The notes under the pieces were generated by a model. That model saw nothing but the letters and a program-made list of their open reading frames with translations. It searched no databases and was not told the DNA's origin. A stretch of 64,000 nt of DNA from Seiridium cupressi (Eukaryota > Ascomycota > Sordariomycetes > Amphisphaeriales > Sporocadaceae): contig JARVKI010000039.1 of assembly GCA_036674765.1 (NCBI GenBank), positions 186,001 through 250,000 on the forward strand, given 5' to 3'. The position numbers and the translations under genes are program-made. This document shows positions 54,496-64,000 of the stretch, piece by piece; the stretch's first letter is position 1, and the number at the start of each line of letters is the position of its first letter.

Positions 54496-55768
54496 ATGCC
54501 CGCGCAAGATGCTTCCATGTCCGATGTACCCATCCCAAGAGAAGGTCACGCGGACACCATTGTCGGCAAGATGGACGGCGCCCTCAAGAAGGCCGGGAGT
54601 GTCATTACGGGTGGATCAAGCAGTAGGAAACCAGACACGCCACCTCAAATACCAGACGATGTCGACGCACCGGTGACACCGCTGCCGAAGAAGGAACGGC
54701 CGGACAAGCATAGCATGGACTATATGATTCGCTCGGGCATCGCGGGCGGGCTGGCAGGATGCGCTGTAAGTAGTAGCGCTTTGAACTGGTAACCGGCATA
54801 GGGACAGAAATACTAATGGGCAGCTCCTCCAGGCCAAGACCACCGTCGCCCCCCTCGACCGCGTTAAGATCCTTTTCCAAACGAGCAACCCGCAGTTCGC
54901 CAAATATCAAAACTCGTGGGCCGGCTTCGCACGTGCGGTGCGCGACATCTATGCCGGCAATGGAGTGGTAGGGCTGTTCCGAGGCCACTCCGCAACGCTC
55001 CTCAAGATCTACCCCTACGCCGCCATCAAGTTTGTCGCGTACGAGCAGTTCCGCGCCATAATTATCGGTTCCAAGGCCCAGGAGACGTGGTTTCGCAGGT
55101 TTGCCACCGGCGCATCGGCAGGCGTGACATCAGTCTTCTTCACATACCCGCTCGAGGTCATACGCGTGCGCCTGGCGTTCGAGACGAAGCATAGGAGCTC
55201 GTCGCTCGCCGACATCTGCAAAAAGATCTACCACGAACAGCCCCTGCCCAAGCCGCAGCCAGTCGCTGCCGAAGGAGTCGCCGCGGGTGCGGTGCAGGCG
55301 GTGGCACCCAGGTCCGGGCTTATCAACTTCTACCGAGGCTTCTCGATGACCATGTTGGGCATGGTCCCATATGCGGGCGTGTCGTTCCTAACGCACGACA
55401 CGACGGGCGATTTCTTCCGGTTGCCGGCGCTACGCGAATATACCACGTTACCGCAGCCCGAGAATGCGCCCAAGGACAAGCCCGTCCCGCTGCGGGCATG
55501 GGCAGAATTAACGGCCGGCGGCCTATCAGGCGCGGTCTCACAGACAGTTTCGTACCCGCTCGAAGTGATCCGGAGACGAATGCAGGTCGGCGGCGCCGTA
55601 GGAGACGGGCATCGCCTGCGGATAGCAGAGACGGCAGGTCTGATCTTCAAGGAGCGTGGGCTCCCCGGCTTCTTCGTCGGCCTGACGATTGGGTACATGA
55701 AGGTGATGCCCTTGTCGGCTGTGAGTTTCTATACATATGAAAGGATGAAGACGGTGTTTGGTATCTAG
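54496..55768 (+). CDS. leu5: Mitochondrial carrier, Leu5/coenzyme A transporter type
   Basis: Exons 54496-54765 and 54833-55768, with a 67-bp intron, give 401 residues. Three carrier repeats each show the PxD/ExxK/R signature: APLDRVKILFQ, then TYPLEVIRVRLAFE, then SYPLEVIRRRMQVG. Their partner motifs include SWAGFARAVRDIYAGNG, GVVGLFRGH, GLINFYRGF and GLPGFFVGLTIGYMKVMP. A hydrophilic N-terminal extension of about 75 residues precedes the first helix, and loops of about 40 residues sit in repeat 2, as in fungal Leu5. The family (yeast Leu5p, human SLC25A16/42) is needed for coenzyme A accumulation in the mitochondrial matrix. The inner membrane is the expected location. Confidence 0.88.
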
Positions 55769-56348
55769 AGAAGCATAGCATACGCAGGTTTGATAAGCAT
55801 GACGGGCGTCGGCGTCTAGGGCGTTTGGCAGGATAAGACGGCACTCGGCGCCGTATCCGACGGACAGACAGGTCGATGTGTTTCCAACTAGAGAGTTGAG
55901 CGTCACTTGATATTGCATAGCAGGGCGTGTGGGCGGACTTGTGTCAAATGGGCTATAGAGTAGATATGCCCTTCATTGGCAGATAGCTTATCTATGTGTT
56001 TTCGAGTACACGCGGAATACAGGATACAAGACATTGATTCACTCGTACCGTATCAAACTTTGCCAGAGAATTATACAGTCACTGCTGCTTGGCTGTACTC
56101 GCTTCGCGGTAGATGTTTTGCATTTGATATAAATATTTGACCGAACCAATTATGTACAGACGGTGCTAATTAGTATCACTTGATCACTTCAGATTACTCA
56201 GAAACGTCTGGTATGTGGTCTGCCCTCCTAACGCCCAATGCGATAATTTGATTCCTGCGCCAGATATATGCGTTCCAACAGCAAATGAGAAAATCCCGAC
56301 TCGCTTCCATAGTCTATCCATTATGTCGTTGCCCCGTGATCAAGCACA
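55769..56348. other. Convergent intergenic region, no gene seen
   Basis: These 580 bp between the carrier (+) and the TM9 gene (-) hold both terminators. AT-rich, without open frames of interest. Confidence 0.5.
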
Positions 56349-58621
56349 TTAATCCGCTTTAATGGCCCTGTTGATACTCTGTTAGCCCATACCAGATTAC
56401 GCTGTGGGATTGCACCGAAGGACTCACCCATAAATTCTCCTAACAAAAGCATAGGCAGTCAGAAAGCCCACAGTGCCCGTCAACAGCCCGTAGACACAGC
56501 AACCCATGAAACTGTAAGTGAAGAACAGCATGGAGCTGACAAAGCCCGAAATATGCAGCTTCGCGAAATAGTACCAGACGCAGTACAAAAAGATCCACAC
56601 GGCGCTTCCGCCACCGACCATGAAAGATTGCCACCACCAGTGGTAGTTCTCAGAGCAGAGCTGAATATAGACAGTCACGACTGTCAGCTCAGCAATGGTG
56701 AGAATCAGGATGACTGACACCACAGCCAAGAAACCGAATACATAGTAATACCCGCTCTTGTCTTGCCACATCGACTGGAAGACGAAAAGGAGCTCGATGA
56801 AGATGACAGCGAAGGGAATGAGTCCGGCCAGTAGCACGGCTTGGAGAGTCTTGATGTACCAGGCTTGTTGAGGGATTTGTCGCGGGATGGTGCTTGTCTT
56901 GGTGGGATGCTCCCACGCTCCACTTCTGACGAAGCCATACCAAGAGCCCACGTAGACAAGAGGAACTTGGATGCAGAGCCAGAGAAGCAGAATAGCGATC
57001 AGGGTACCGAATGGAATCGCTGTGCTGGATGCTTGTGCCCAGACGAAGAGGTTCAGTACGAATACCAGACCGAAGAGGAGACCAGGGAAGAGCATTGCTG
57101 TGACCAGTGCGTTCTTGCCAAAATGCTGGCCATCGAAACTCTTGTAAACTCTGGCCGAGAAGTAGCCAGAGAAGAGACCGGCAAAAATAAAAAGGCCGAC
57201 ACCTGCGCTGATAAAGCCACCGCGGAAGCTTGGGTTCAACACGCCAATAGCGCTCAACAAAACCAATCCGATGGCCATGAAAAGCAGCTGCATACCCGAT
57301 CCGACCAGGGGAGCCAGCAGATACCCATGATCGGGCTTCCGGAAGACATCAGCGTGAAGCAACTTCCATCCGGTGACATCCTCTAGTCCTTCATCATCGG
57401 ATGAAAAATCATCTTCAGCTTCCACCTGGCCTTCTTGGTCCAACAGTCCCAAACCAATGGATTTCTCGGATTTGGGGGTTCGGGCGCCCGATCTGCGACC
57501 TCGTTTGACGCGCAGCTTGCCGTCCTCCGCTGATACCTCTTTGTAGCCCTTGATGTCAGTCCGAATAGTCTTGGCCAAGATCATGAGAACCACTCCAGTC
57601 AGCAGGCCGCAGATGATGAGAGAGTTGATGATGGCCAGCCAATGGATCTTGGAGCCTTCCTCCTGGTTCACAAAGTACAGGTCCCATCGCTTGTTCCACT
57701 CGATTGTGTCGTCCTCACGGAAGTAAACGGAGTAAGTATACGGGATGGTCAGGGTAGCGTCGTCATCAGCTTCCTCGTCCTCGGGATAGTAGGATGAATC
57801 GGGATATTGGAGGGCGAAGTTTGTTGTCTTGTTCGGAGCGAGGTAAAGCTCAAAGTGCTCGTCGATGTTGTGAAGGTCGACAGGGCATCCGTTCTCCCGC
57901 TTGTTGCTTTCTCCGATGCTCTTGGTGTAGACCTCGAAACCAACGACAACCTTTTCGCCCCTTTCTCCAGCACGACCGGGAGCCTTGCGCCATCGAATAA
58001 CAATAGTGTAATGGTTGTTTAGGTAGTACCTCGGCTTGCTCAAAGAATAGTCAGTGAAACCCAGCTTGAAACCAGCTGCGTAGTACTTTCGCGACTTGTC
58101 GACCGTCACGAAGCTGGTGGCGCCCGGTAGGTTGTCCACGATCCATTCAACCACGTATCCGTCCTTGACCAACTCCTTGGCTCTTTTGAGGTCCTTCCGG
58201 CTGATCTCCTGACTGCAGAGGAAGTTGCACTCGCTATCCTTCCCGACAGTCAAGTCAATATCCGAGGTGATGATACGGTCTCCGCGCAGAACCTCGCCGA
58301 GGTTCAGCGATATGCTCTGTCCGCTCAACAATCCTCCAGCGCTGTGCTTCCCCGTTGGGGGGCATACAAAGGGCAGGTCGTAGTAGGCATACTGGAGTTG
58401 AGTGTTGTCGGAATAGACTTTGTTCACCAATAGAGGGATCTGTTCGCTGTCCTTATAACTCTTTATCGACCAACCTGCATTGCGAGGAGAGCTGTTAGAA
58501 CCACATGTTTATCGCTAGGGCTCGGAGAGCTGGGCTTACCTGGAATGTAGAAAGCATGGGCCTGTGAGAGCACAAGCGAAGACAGCAGCCATCTCAGACC
58601 TGCCTTGCCGAAGTTTCCCAT
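56349..58621 (-). CDS. Transmembrane 9 superfamily (nonaspanin/EMP70) protein
   Basis: Exons (minus) 58621-58540, 58474-56428 and 56367-56349, with introns of 65 and 60 bp, encode 715 residues. Exon 1 gives a cleavable signal peptide (RWLLSSLVLSQAHAFYIPG). The lumenal domain has the family hallmarks LQYAYYDLPFVCPP, GEVLRGDRI, NHYTIVIRWR and PYTYSVYFRED. Nine transmembrane helices follow, starting at WLAIINSLIICGLLTGVVLM. An acidic Ser/Asp cytoplasmic loop (DDFSSDDEGLEDVTGWK) sits after helix 1. The last exon has 19 nt and supplies the end RRIYGAIKAD, which contains the KxD COPI-binding signal that keeps these proteins in the Golgi. Nonaspanins act in Golgi/endosome sorting and cell adhesion. 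Confidence 0.9.
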
Positions 58622-61132
58622 CTTGGCGAGATATCTTGGAGACTTAAGGTGCCGAAGTATGCATCAAAGGGAGCAGATTAGAGACGAAGGGTCTGCAATC
58701 AGGCGTTTCTGCCGAGTGCTATCCCTATGGTTATCAAGGTTTAGCGGCGCTGCACCGTTCCACAAAAAAGCTGCGGGTGTCGTTCGTATCCTCAATTGAC
58801 TAGGTACGTAACTGACAGCTTGGCAGAGTTGTATAATGTCTGAGACCCCGACGTCGCGAATCCTTCAGTCGCGGTCGAGTTGGCTGAAGGGGACCGCGCC
58901 ACGCAACAGGATGAGCCGCGGGCGATGGAGCGGGTGTTTCGCTGGAGCTGGAGCAAACGAGTGGAATCGGTACAGAGTACCCGGGAAGAAGCCTGGGGAT
59001 AGACGGGCTGAGAGGCGAAGGATGCTGCGCTGCTGACACTGGAGAGGGAAGATGGGACAAAGAGAGGCCCCGTCACTCCACTGGTGGAAGGCGATGTGTC
59101 GCTGAGATGGGGTGAGCTGACGCGTGTGATCCGAGCCCTCGAGCGTGCCCAAACAAGCAGACGGTAGCTTTAATTGAGATCAAACAAGCCGTGATGCAAG
59201 ACGACTGATAAGAGAGCGCGGGACTCGTGGGAAAACTGGAGCCGGGGGCGTCTTGGCGAGACCTACAGCGGGACAAAGCACAAAAAACCAAGCAGACTTG
59301 CGCAGAGGCTTTGAATTAGGGAGGTCAGATGGAGGGAAAGGAGGAAAGAGCTTGTCCAGAAGCAATTGACGAGCGCGATTAAGGTTGGATGCCCAGCATG
59401 ATAGCGTAACCGCAATGCAATTAATTGTCCCAGGGGTCGCCAATTTGATGGCCTAAGATGCATATGCCCGCCAACCCACTGAAATGCAGCGGATCGAACG
59501 GGGCCACGGGGAAACAGAACAGCCTCGACCACTGGCTGGAGTTCATCACTGTTCGCACCGCACGCAGTGGCAGACGCAGGGTGGGCCTCGTTGCCCAGAG
59601 CCATCAACCCTGCAAACGCCTCGTCCTATACGATCCTTGCCCCTCACGAGATGCCCTACGGAGTGCCAATAATAGAAAGCATCGCTGAGCAAGATCCAAA
59701 AGCCAGAAGCTTCGACCAGCAAAGGCGCCAACGTGCACCACCAAACGCCCACTCTAACAGTTGCCCGTTGCACTTCCAAACGTTGCCGGCCGCTAGGTAA
59801 GGTTGGAGTCGTCCGGGCCAACCATCAAGTCGGATTAGCTAGCTCCCATGGATGCATTCAAGACTACCGTCAGCTTAAGCTACCGTGGTCACGGGAATTC
59901 AAAAGATGCAGAGGATTACGTAGCCACAATGATACGTTCTGAATTGACTTACTGCTTTAGACTAAAATGCCGGAAAGGGTTGCCATCGCGCAAGACTTCT
60001 GACTCCCCCGACCCTCAAGACTTTTCTTGTTTCCTTGATCGCTTAGAAGTATACGAGCGGTAAAAGCCGGGCTGCTGGCTGCTAGCAGATGATTGACGCA
60101 TTACGAGGTTACTGCGTGCGTGTGGCGATCAATTCGATACGAAAGGCGACAAATGTAGTATTGATCGACGAACCACCCAGGGCGATATGCTGTTCGAGTT
60201 GCCAGTAGGCTCAACCTCATCAATTCCTTCCTGAAAGATGTCTGCTGTCTAATTGTTGTTCGAGAGACAATAAATCTCGCTCACAACTATCTGTACCCCG
60301 CGCCCTTTTTCTCCGAGTACTGAATGTCAGATGTATTTGCTTTTCCATCAAACCTAGGGTCCAGACTACTGGAAACAGGAGACCAGCACCGCGTTCAGTC
60401 GGCGTCCCCGCTCTTATCCCGTTCTCACCAATGTAACTTACCCCAAAAGGGCACTCACGGACTGATACATCCCATAATCGTACACGTATACGCAACTGCG
60501 TGGTTCTAATGAAAGCTCATAGAAGCATCAGCCATGCCATTTCAAATATCACATGAAGTCAGTAGACTTCTCTGCACAGGAGACGAACGACAGGCAGATC
60601 TTTTGAGGATCAGGGACCGACTGATGTGTACAACTGAATAACATCAGTGAACACTCGTCAGAGTCCGTCCAAAGTTCACGTTTTCTCTTCAAAGGCTTGG
60701 AGCGTTCTCGTAGTGATCAGTTTAGCTCAAATTGCTTGGCCCCAAGTTCTTTCTACATTGTGGCTCGACGGAAAACCACAGGTTGCTCTCTATATCGCCA
60801 GGGAAAGGTCCAGTCTTCATCATCTTGTAGCCTCTCACTTTTGGTCATGGTGAGCATGCCTAGCAATAGCGTTTGGAGTGAGAAAGTGTAAAGATATATA
60901 TGCGTCTAATGCTATGTATGTTTAATGCGCCATCGTGCTCCGGGATATATACAACCGTGTCACCATGTAATCCAACTCAGCTTGGTTTTACATATACGCT
61001 CGAGAACGCCATTCTTTTCCCAAATCATGCAGTTCATTCTAGTCGTGTCCATATGTACATTCGCTTTGGCTCCCCATACTGCACTCCTCTGGGCATCTCA
61101 TCCTCCTTCTCCTTGCCCTTTCTTGACCCGAC
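58622..61132. other. Intergenic, no gene seen
   Basis: These 2.5 kb lie upstream of the TM9 gene and downstream of the channel gene, both on minus. Overlapping short frames occur on both strands around 58.8-59.8 kb and none carries a recognisable domain. A 71-codon frame from ATG 59848 (+) is the best small candidate and is not recognised. Confidence 0.45.
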
Positions 61133-64000
61133 CTAGAGATTGATCAAGTCCAACTCGCTAAAGTCGGGTGGTGCTCGTCCGTATACCACGCGGACCTTGC
61201 TGTCTAGGGCAGTACCTTCGTTCGAGATCCAGATATGCTCGCTGTACTGCTGCGTCCGACTGATTTCGTCATCACTGACACCAAGGTCATCCCGAGGAAT
61301 CCAAATAGTTGGACGCCGAGCCCGGAGAGCTTGGTGTTTGAAGGCATGCTGTACAAGTGCATCTCTTTCTTCCGGAGTCAAATCTTCGATTTCGTCGTGG
61401 TAACCACCATAGAGAGCCTCGCCAATAGCGCGCTGGGCTTCCAGATCCTTCTTTCGACGTTCCTCTCGATACTTTGACGCAGTCTTTACACCTTGCTCAG
61501 CTCTGCCGTAAGTTTGGTCCTTCAAGGCCTTGCCTCCTTTGATAGCCCAGGTTCCGGCGTGGGCAAGGCCCTTGACAGGCGCGAAGTTCGTAAATTTGTT
61601 GCCTCTGCGATGCTTTTCTGCTGCTCCGTCCATACTATTTGCTGGAAGGCTCCCACGATGATGATGAGGCGGCAATCCCTCCTTATCAATTACGTCGTCT
61701 TCATCTTCGTCCTCAATCAGACCCAAGCGACGGTCCTGTGCTCGCTGGAATGCCTCATCCCGCAGAACAGCTTCGTCTTCAAAGGTGATCGGCAGATACC
61801 GAAACAAAGGCCCAAAGGAGTAGTTCAACAAGAACTGGTAGAGCACAGTAAAGACAGTCACCACGATCATGATGATTGCCTGTGGGGTACAAGCCAGGTT
61901 GCCAAATTCGTCCTGAGCTATGAAGAACAGACCAATAAGACAAATCTCCATGATATACAAGCCGGCGAAAGTTTGGTTGATGGCTCGTGGGTATAGAACG
62001 CCACCGGTGTCGACGCTCAAACGATTGACGTACAACATGGTATATCGATTGGCGACCCAGAGCAAGCTGAAGGTGATGATTGCGAAAATCGAAATGAGAG
62101 GCGCAATCACCGAGTAGATGAGGCCGATACAAGCGAAATTGGTATAGACTGGAAAGAAGGAACCCCACCGGACACTCGGCAGATTGGTGTTTGTCGTCCA
62201 CTTGTTACGTGCCGTACTGTTTGTGATCTTCGCAATCACATACCAGTTGATCAAGGCGCCAATTTGTAAAAGCGTACCAGAACTCGTGCTTAAAGCCTGC
62301 AGAATCATGTAAGAGAAGAAGTAATTGGCGGCTTTCGGCAGAGAATTGGCCAAAACGTCCGCGATGCTGCCAGGGTCCTTTGCCAAGTCGCCGAGTATGT
62401 TAGTCACGCTCGAGGCCAGTGAAACCACGAAGAACACCTGAACAAGCAGGAACGCAAAATAGAACGTCTGAACAGTTTCCGTCTTCTGAGATCCGGTCTT
62501 AGCTCCCTTAAAGTCTGCGAGCAGATCCATGATGATCGGAACCAAGAACAATAGCAGGGCAAGCAGGACGGCGGGCAAGACACCAGCGAGAGCCTGGACA
62601 GCCTTGTGAACTGTGTCGTTCTCTGCGAGAAAGCCGAGCCATGGATACGTCTGAATAAGCGAGTCGATTTGCGAAATGGTCGATGTGAAAGAAACGGGAA
62701 TCGCCCAGAGAATAATCATGCCTGCCACTACTGCAATCACGATGCCCGTTCGAAGCCATTCAGCCCACCAGCTGATAGTCATGTTGTCCCAAATGACATC
62801 GTTGGGCGAGATCTCCACTGTACGAGGCGCCATGTGTCGCGGGATATGATGAATCACACTTTGGCATGCCATATGGGCGGCAACCTGGTGATTGAACTGT
62901 ATGAAGGCAGACGTCATAAGCGGAAACCGCTCCGGATGCTTCTGGTCTTCCTCAATCTCGAGATTGAGTCGAGCGAGCTCTTTTCTGCACCAATATATAG
63001 TGTCGACTTTCTCATTCAGGTACGGGAGCCCTGGTAGAAAGTCTGGTGTCCACTCAAACCTTGCCAGCCGATGTGTTGGACGATCCTTCTCCTTAAGCCA
63101 TTTCTCCCACTCTGCCTTGGTCTCGCCTTGTTCGTCATAATCTTCGTTATAAGCTTTCGGATACTCGGTCTTATCTTCTTCTTTATCGCCTAGGAAAGGG
63201 ATAGCTGATTTGAACTTTTGCCAAGCAGTCTTGTCGTCGAACGGGAACTCTGAGCTCTCAGCACCCTGAGGGATAGGGGAAGCAAAACCACCTGATGGTG
63301 GCTTCCAGAATTGGAACCATCGAGCCCTTTCGTTGATATACATGTCGTCAATGTTACTAACCTTACGAGTGGTATTGCCGAATTGCTTCATTTCAATGCT
63401 CTCTTTGTTTGGTGTTGTGCCCTGTGAAGCAACCGAAACATCCCTTGAGTGAGTGAGCCGTGCACCTGCGGTCGAGTTTGTAGGGACATGGCCCATCACC
63501 CTCCGCCGGTCCGACCCAGAAGTGGATGGGCGAGCCATATCTTCTTCGTCAGGCAACCTCACATGGCGGCGGTCTGAGGTGCGCGTGTCCGGCCTGGGCG
63601 GTGCTATCGTCACAAAGCCGTTTGTTGTCTCGATCTGGTTGTCGAGTTGCCCAGCCACGTTTCGGGCACCTCCAAGAATTCCCTGTCCAGTCTTACCCAC
63701 GGCACCGGCCCCTCTGCCCAGCCCCTCTGTCAGCTTGGACAATCCAGCGCCCAGGATTGGGATATTCATGAGACCGCCTTCGTCGCGGGATGGCCGTCCC
63801 AGGTGCTCGCTACTCTTCCTGTGTTCACCGCTCTGCTCTTCCACAACCTGGGCTTCTTGAAGGCCCTCGTGAACGTCGTGAGGAACCTCATGGTGGTCTC
63901 CGCTGCTGGCGCCTGCACCACTTTCTGCCTGTGCCTTAGCAGCAGCATCCTCGGCTTGCTGACGCTCCGCCTTTTCCACTTTGGTCGGCGCTTTGGTCTT
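61133..64000 (-). CDS. CSC1/TMEM63 (OSCA)-type osmosensitive channel, C-terminal part (5' end cut)
   Basis: The frame is open from the right window edge to TAG at 61133, about 955 codons without introns, so the N-terminal helices and start lie outside. The visible part begins in the large cytosolic loop. A long charged, Ser/Gly/Arg-rich insert comes first, including IPILGAGLSKLTEGLGRGAG. Next comes the cytosolic core ending in TSAFIQFNHQVAAHMACQSV and PRHMAPRTVEISPNDVIWDN, which marks the PHM7-type domain. The RSN1_7TM region follows, from WWAEWLRTGIVIAVVAGMII through WLGFLAENDTVHKAVQALAG, AANYFFSYMILQALSTSSGT and NYSFGPLFRYLPITFEDEA. The C-terminal tail of about 200 residues is basic and then acidic. 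These are plasma-membrane cation channels gated by hyperosmolarity or tension. Fungal members are often called RSN1 or PHM7. Confidence 0.88.
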   Translation of the reverse strand, partial: KTKAPTKVEKAERQQAEDAAAKAQAESGAGASSGDHHEVPHDVHEGLQEAQVVEEQSGEHRKSSEHLGRPSRDEGGLMNIPILGAGLSKLTEGLGRGAGAVGKTGQGILGGARNVAGQLDNQIETTNGFVTIAPPRPDTRTSDRRHVRLPDEEDMARPSTSGSDRRRVMGHVPTNSTAGARLTHSRDVSVASQGTTPNKESIEMKQFGNTTRKVSNIDDMYINERARWFQFWKPPSGGFASPIPQGAESSEFPFDDKTAWQKFKSAIPFLGDKEEDKTEYPKAYNEDYDEQGETKAEWEKWLKEKDRPTHRLARFEWTPDFLPGLPYLNEKVDTIYWCRKELARLNLEIEEDQKHPERFPLMTSAFIQFNHQVAAHMACQSVIHHIPRHMAPRTVEISPNDVIWDNMTISWWAEWLRTGIVIAVVAGMIILWAIPVSFTSTISQIDSLIQTYPWLGFLAENDTVHKAVQALAGVLPAVLLALLLFLVPIIMDLLADFKGAKTGSQKTETVQTFYFAFLLVQVFFVVSLASSVTNILGDLAKDPGSIADVLANSLPKAANYFFSYMILQALSTSSGTLLQIGALINWYVIAKITNSTARNKWTTNTNLPSVRWGSFFPVYTNFACIGLIYSVIAPLISIFAIITFSLLWVANRYTMLYVNRLSVDTGGVLYPRAINQTFAGLYIMEICLIGLFFIAQDEFGNLACTPQAIIMIVVTVFTVLYQFLLNYSFGPLFRYLPITFEDEAVLRDEAFQRAQDRRLGLIEDEDEDDVIDKEGLPPHHHRGSLPANSMDGAAEKHRRGNKFTNFAPVKGLAHAGTWAIKGGKALKDQTYGRAEQGVKTASKYREERRKKDLEAQRAIGEALYGGYHDEIEDLTPEERDALVQHAFKHQALRARRPTIWIPRDDLGVSDDEISRTQQYSEHIWISNEGTALDSKVRVVYGRAPPDFSELDLINL

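Overview
The window looks like chromosomal DNA of a filamentous ascomycete (Pezizomycotina, probably Sordariomycetes or a close class). About twenty protein genes lie on both strands. Most carry short introns of 47-89 bp with GT(A/G)AG donors and CTAAC/CTGAC-like branch sites. Typical fungal families are present: a Zn2Cys6 regulator, a fungal-type GFA protein, an NCS1 purine/cytosine permease, PEX7, RIB7 and a CSC1-type channel. Gene models were built by hand from open frames, splice signals and frame continuity. There was no transcript or database support.

Layout. 1-10.9 kb: 3' end of an MSS116-type DEAD-box helicase (+); a double-domain GFA protein (+, 5 exons); an AlkB-type dioxygenase with CUE and GRF domains (-), divergent from PEX7 (+); a large low-complexity protein (-) directly behind, and in frame with, a membrane-anchored SigF/NTF2-like protein (-). 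12-20.4 kb, all on minus: a small single-pass membrane protein, a PPR1/UaY-like Zn2Cys6 regulator and a DHA1/ZIF-like MFS transporter. 20.4-34.2 kb: a 13.7-kb gap with no convincing gene. 34.2-36.9 kb: an NCS1 permease (+) convergent with RIB7 (-). 39-46 kb: an intron-rich homogentisate-dioxygenase-like gene (+), a CYSTM peptide (+) and a class A FAD monooxygenase (-). 46.7-52 kb: ribokinase (+), then a tight minus-strand group: a reading frame broken by one TAG, two tiny overlapping membrane ORFs and a catalytically dead E2 variant. 52.4-64 kb: CCDC124/Lso2 (+), a Leu5-type CoA carrier (+), a TM9 protein (-) and the C-terminal part of a CSC1/TMEM63-type channel (-) that runs off the right edge.

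How the genes may work together. Most are unrelated housekeeping genes. The most suggestive neighbourhood is 39-46 kb. There a homogentisate-dioxygenase paralogue keeps the iron triad but replaces two second-sphere histidines by glutamine, and it lies 3 kb from a salicylate-hydroxylase-like monooxygenase, so together they could form a short aromatic ring-hydroxylation and ring-cleavage route. A looser nucleobase theme (UaY-like regulator, NCS1 permease, ribokinase, RIB7) is spread over 35 kb and may be coincidence. Other points of interest are two introns whose retention would keep or barely change the reading frame (FMO and TM9), two in-frame TAG junctions, and a possible non-AUG N-terminal extension of the AlkB protein.
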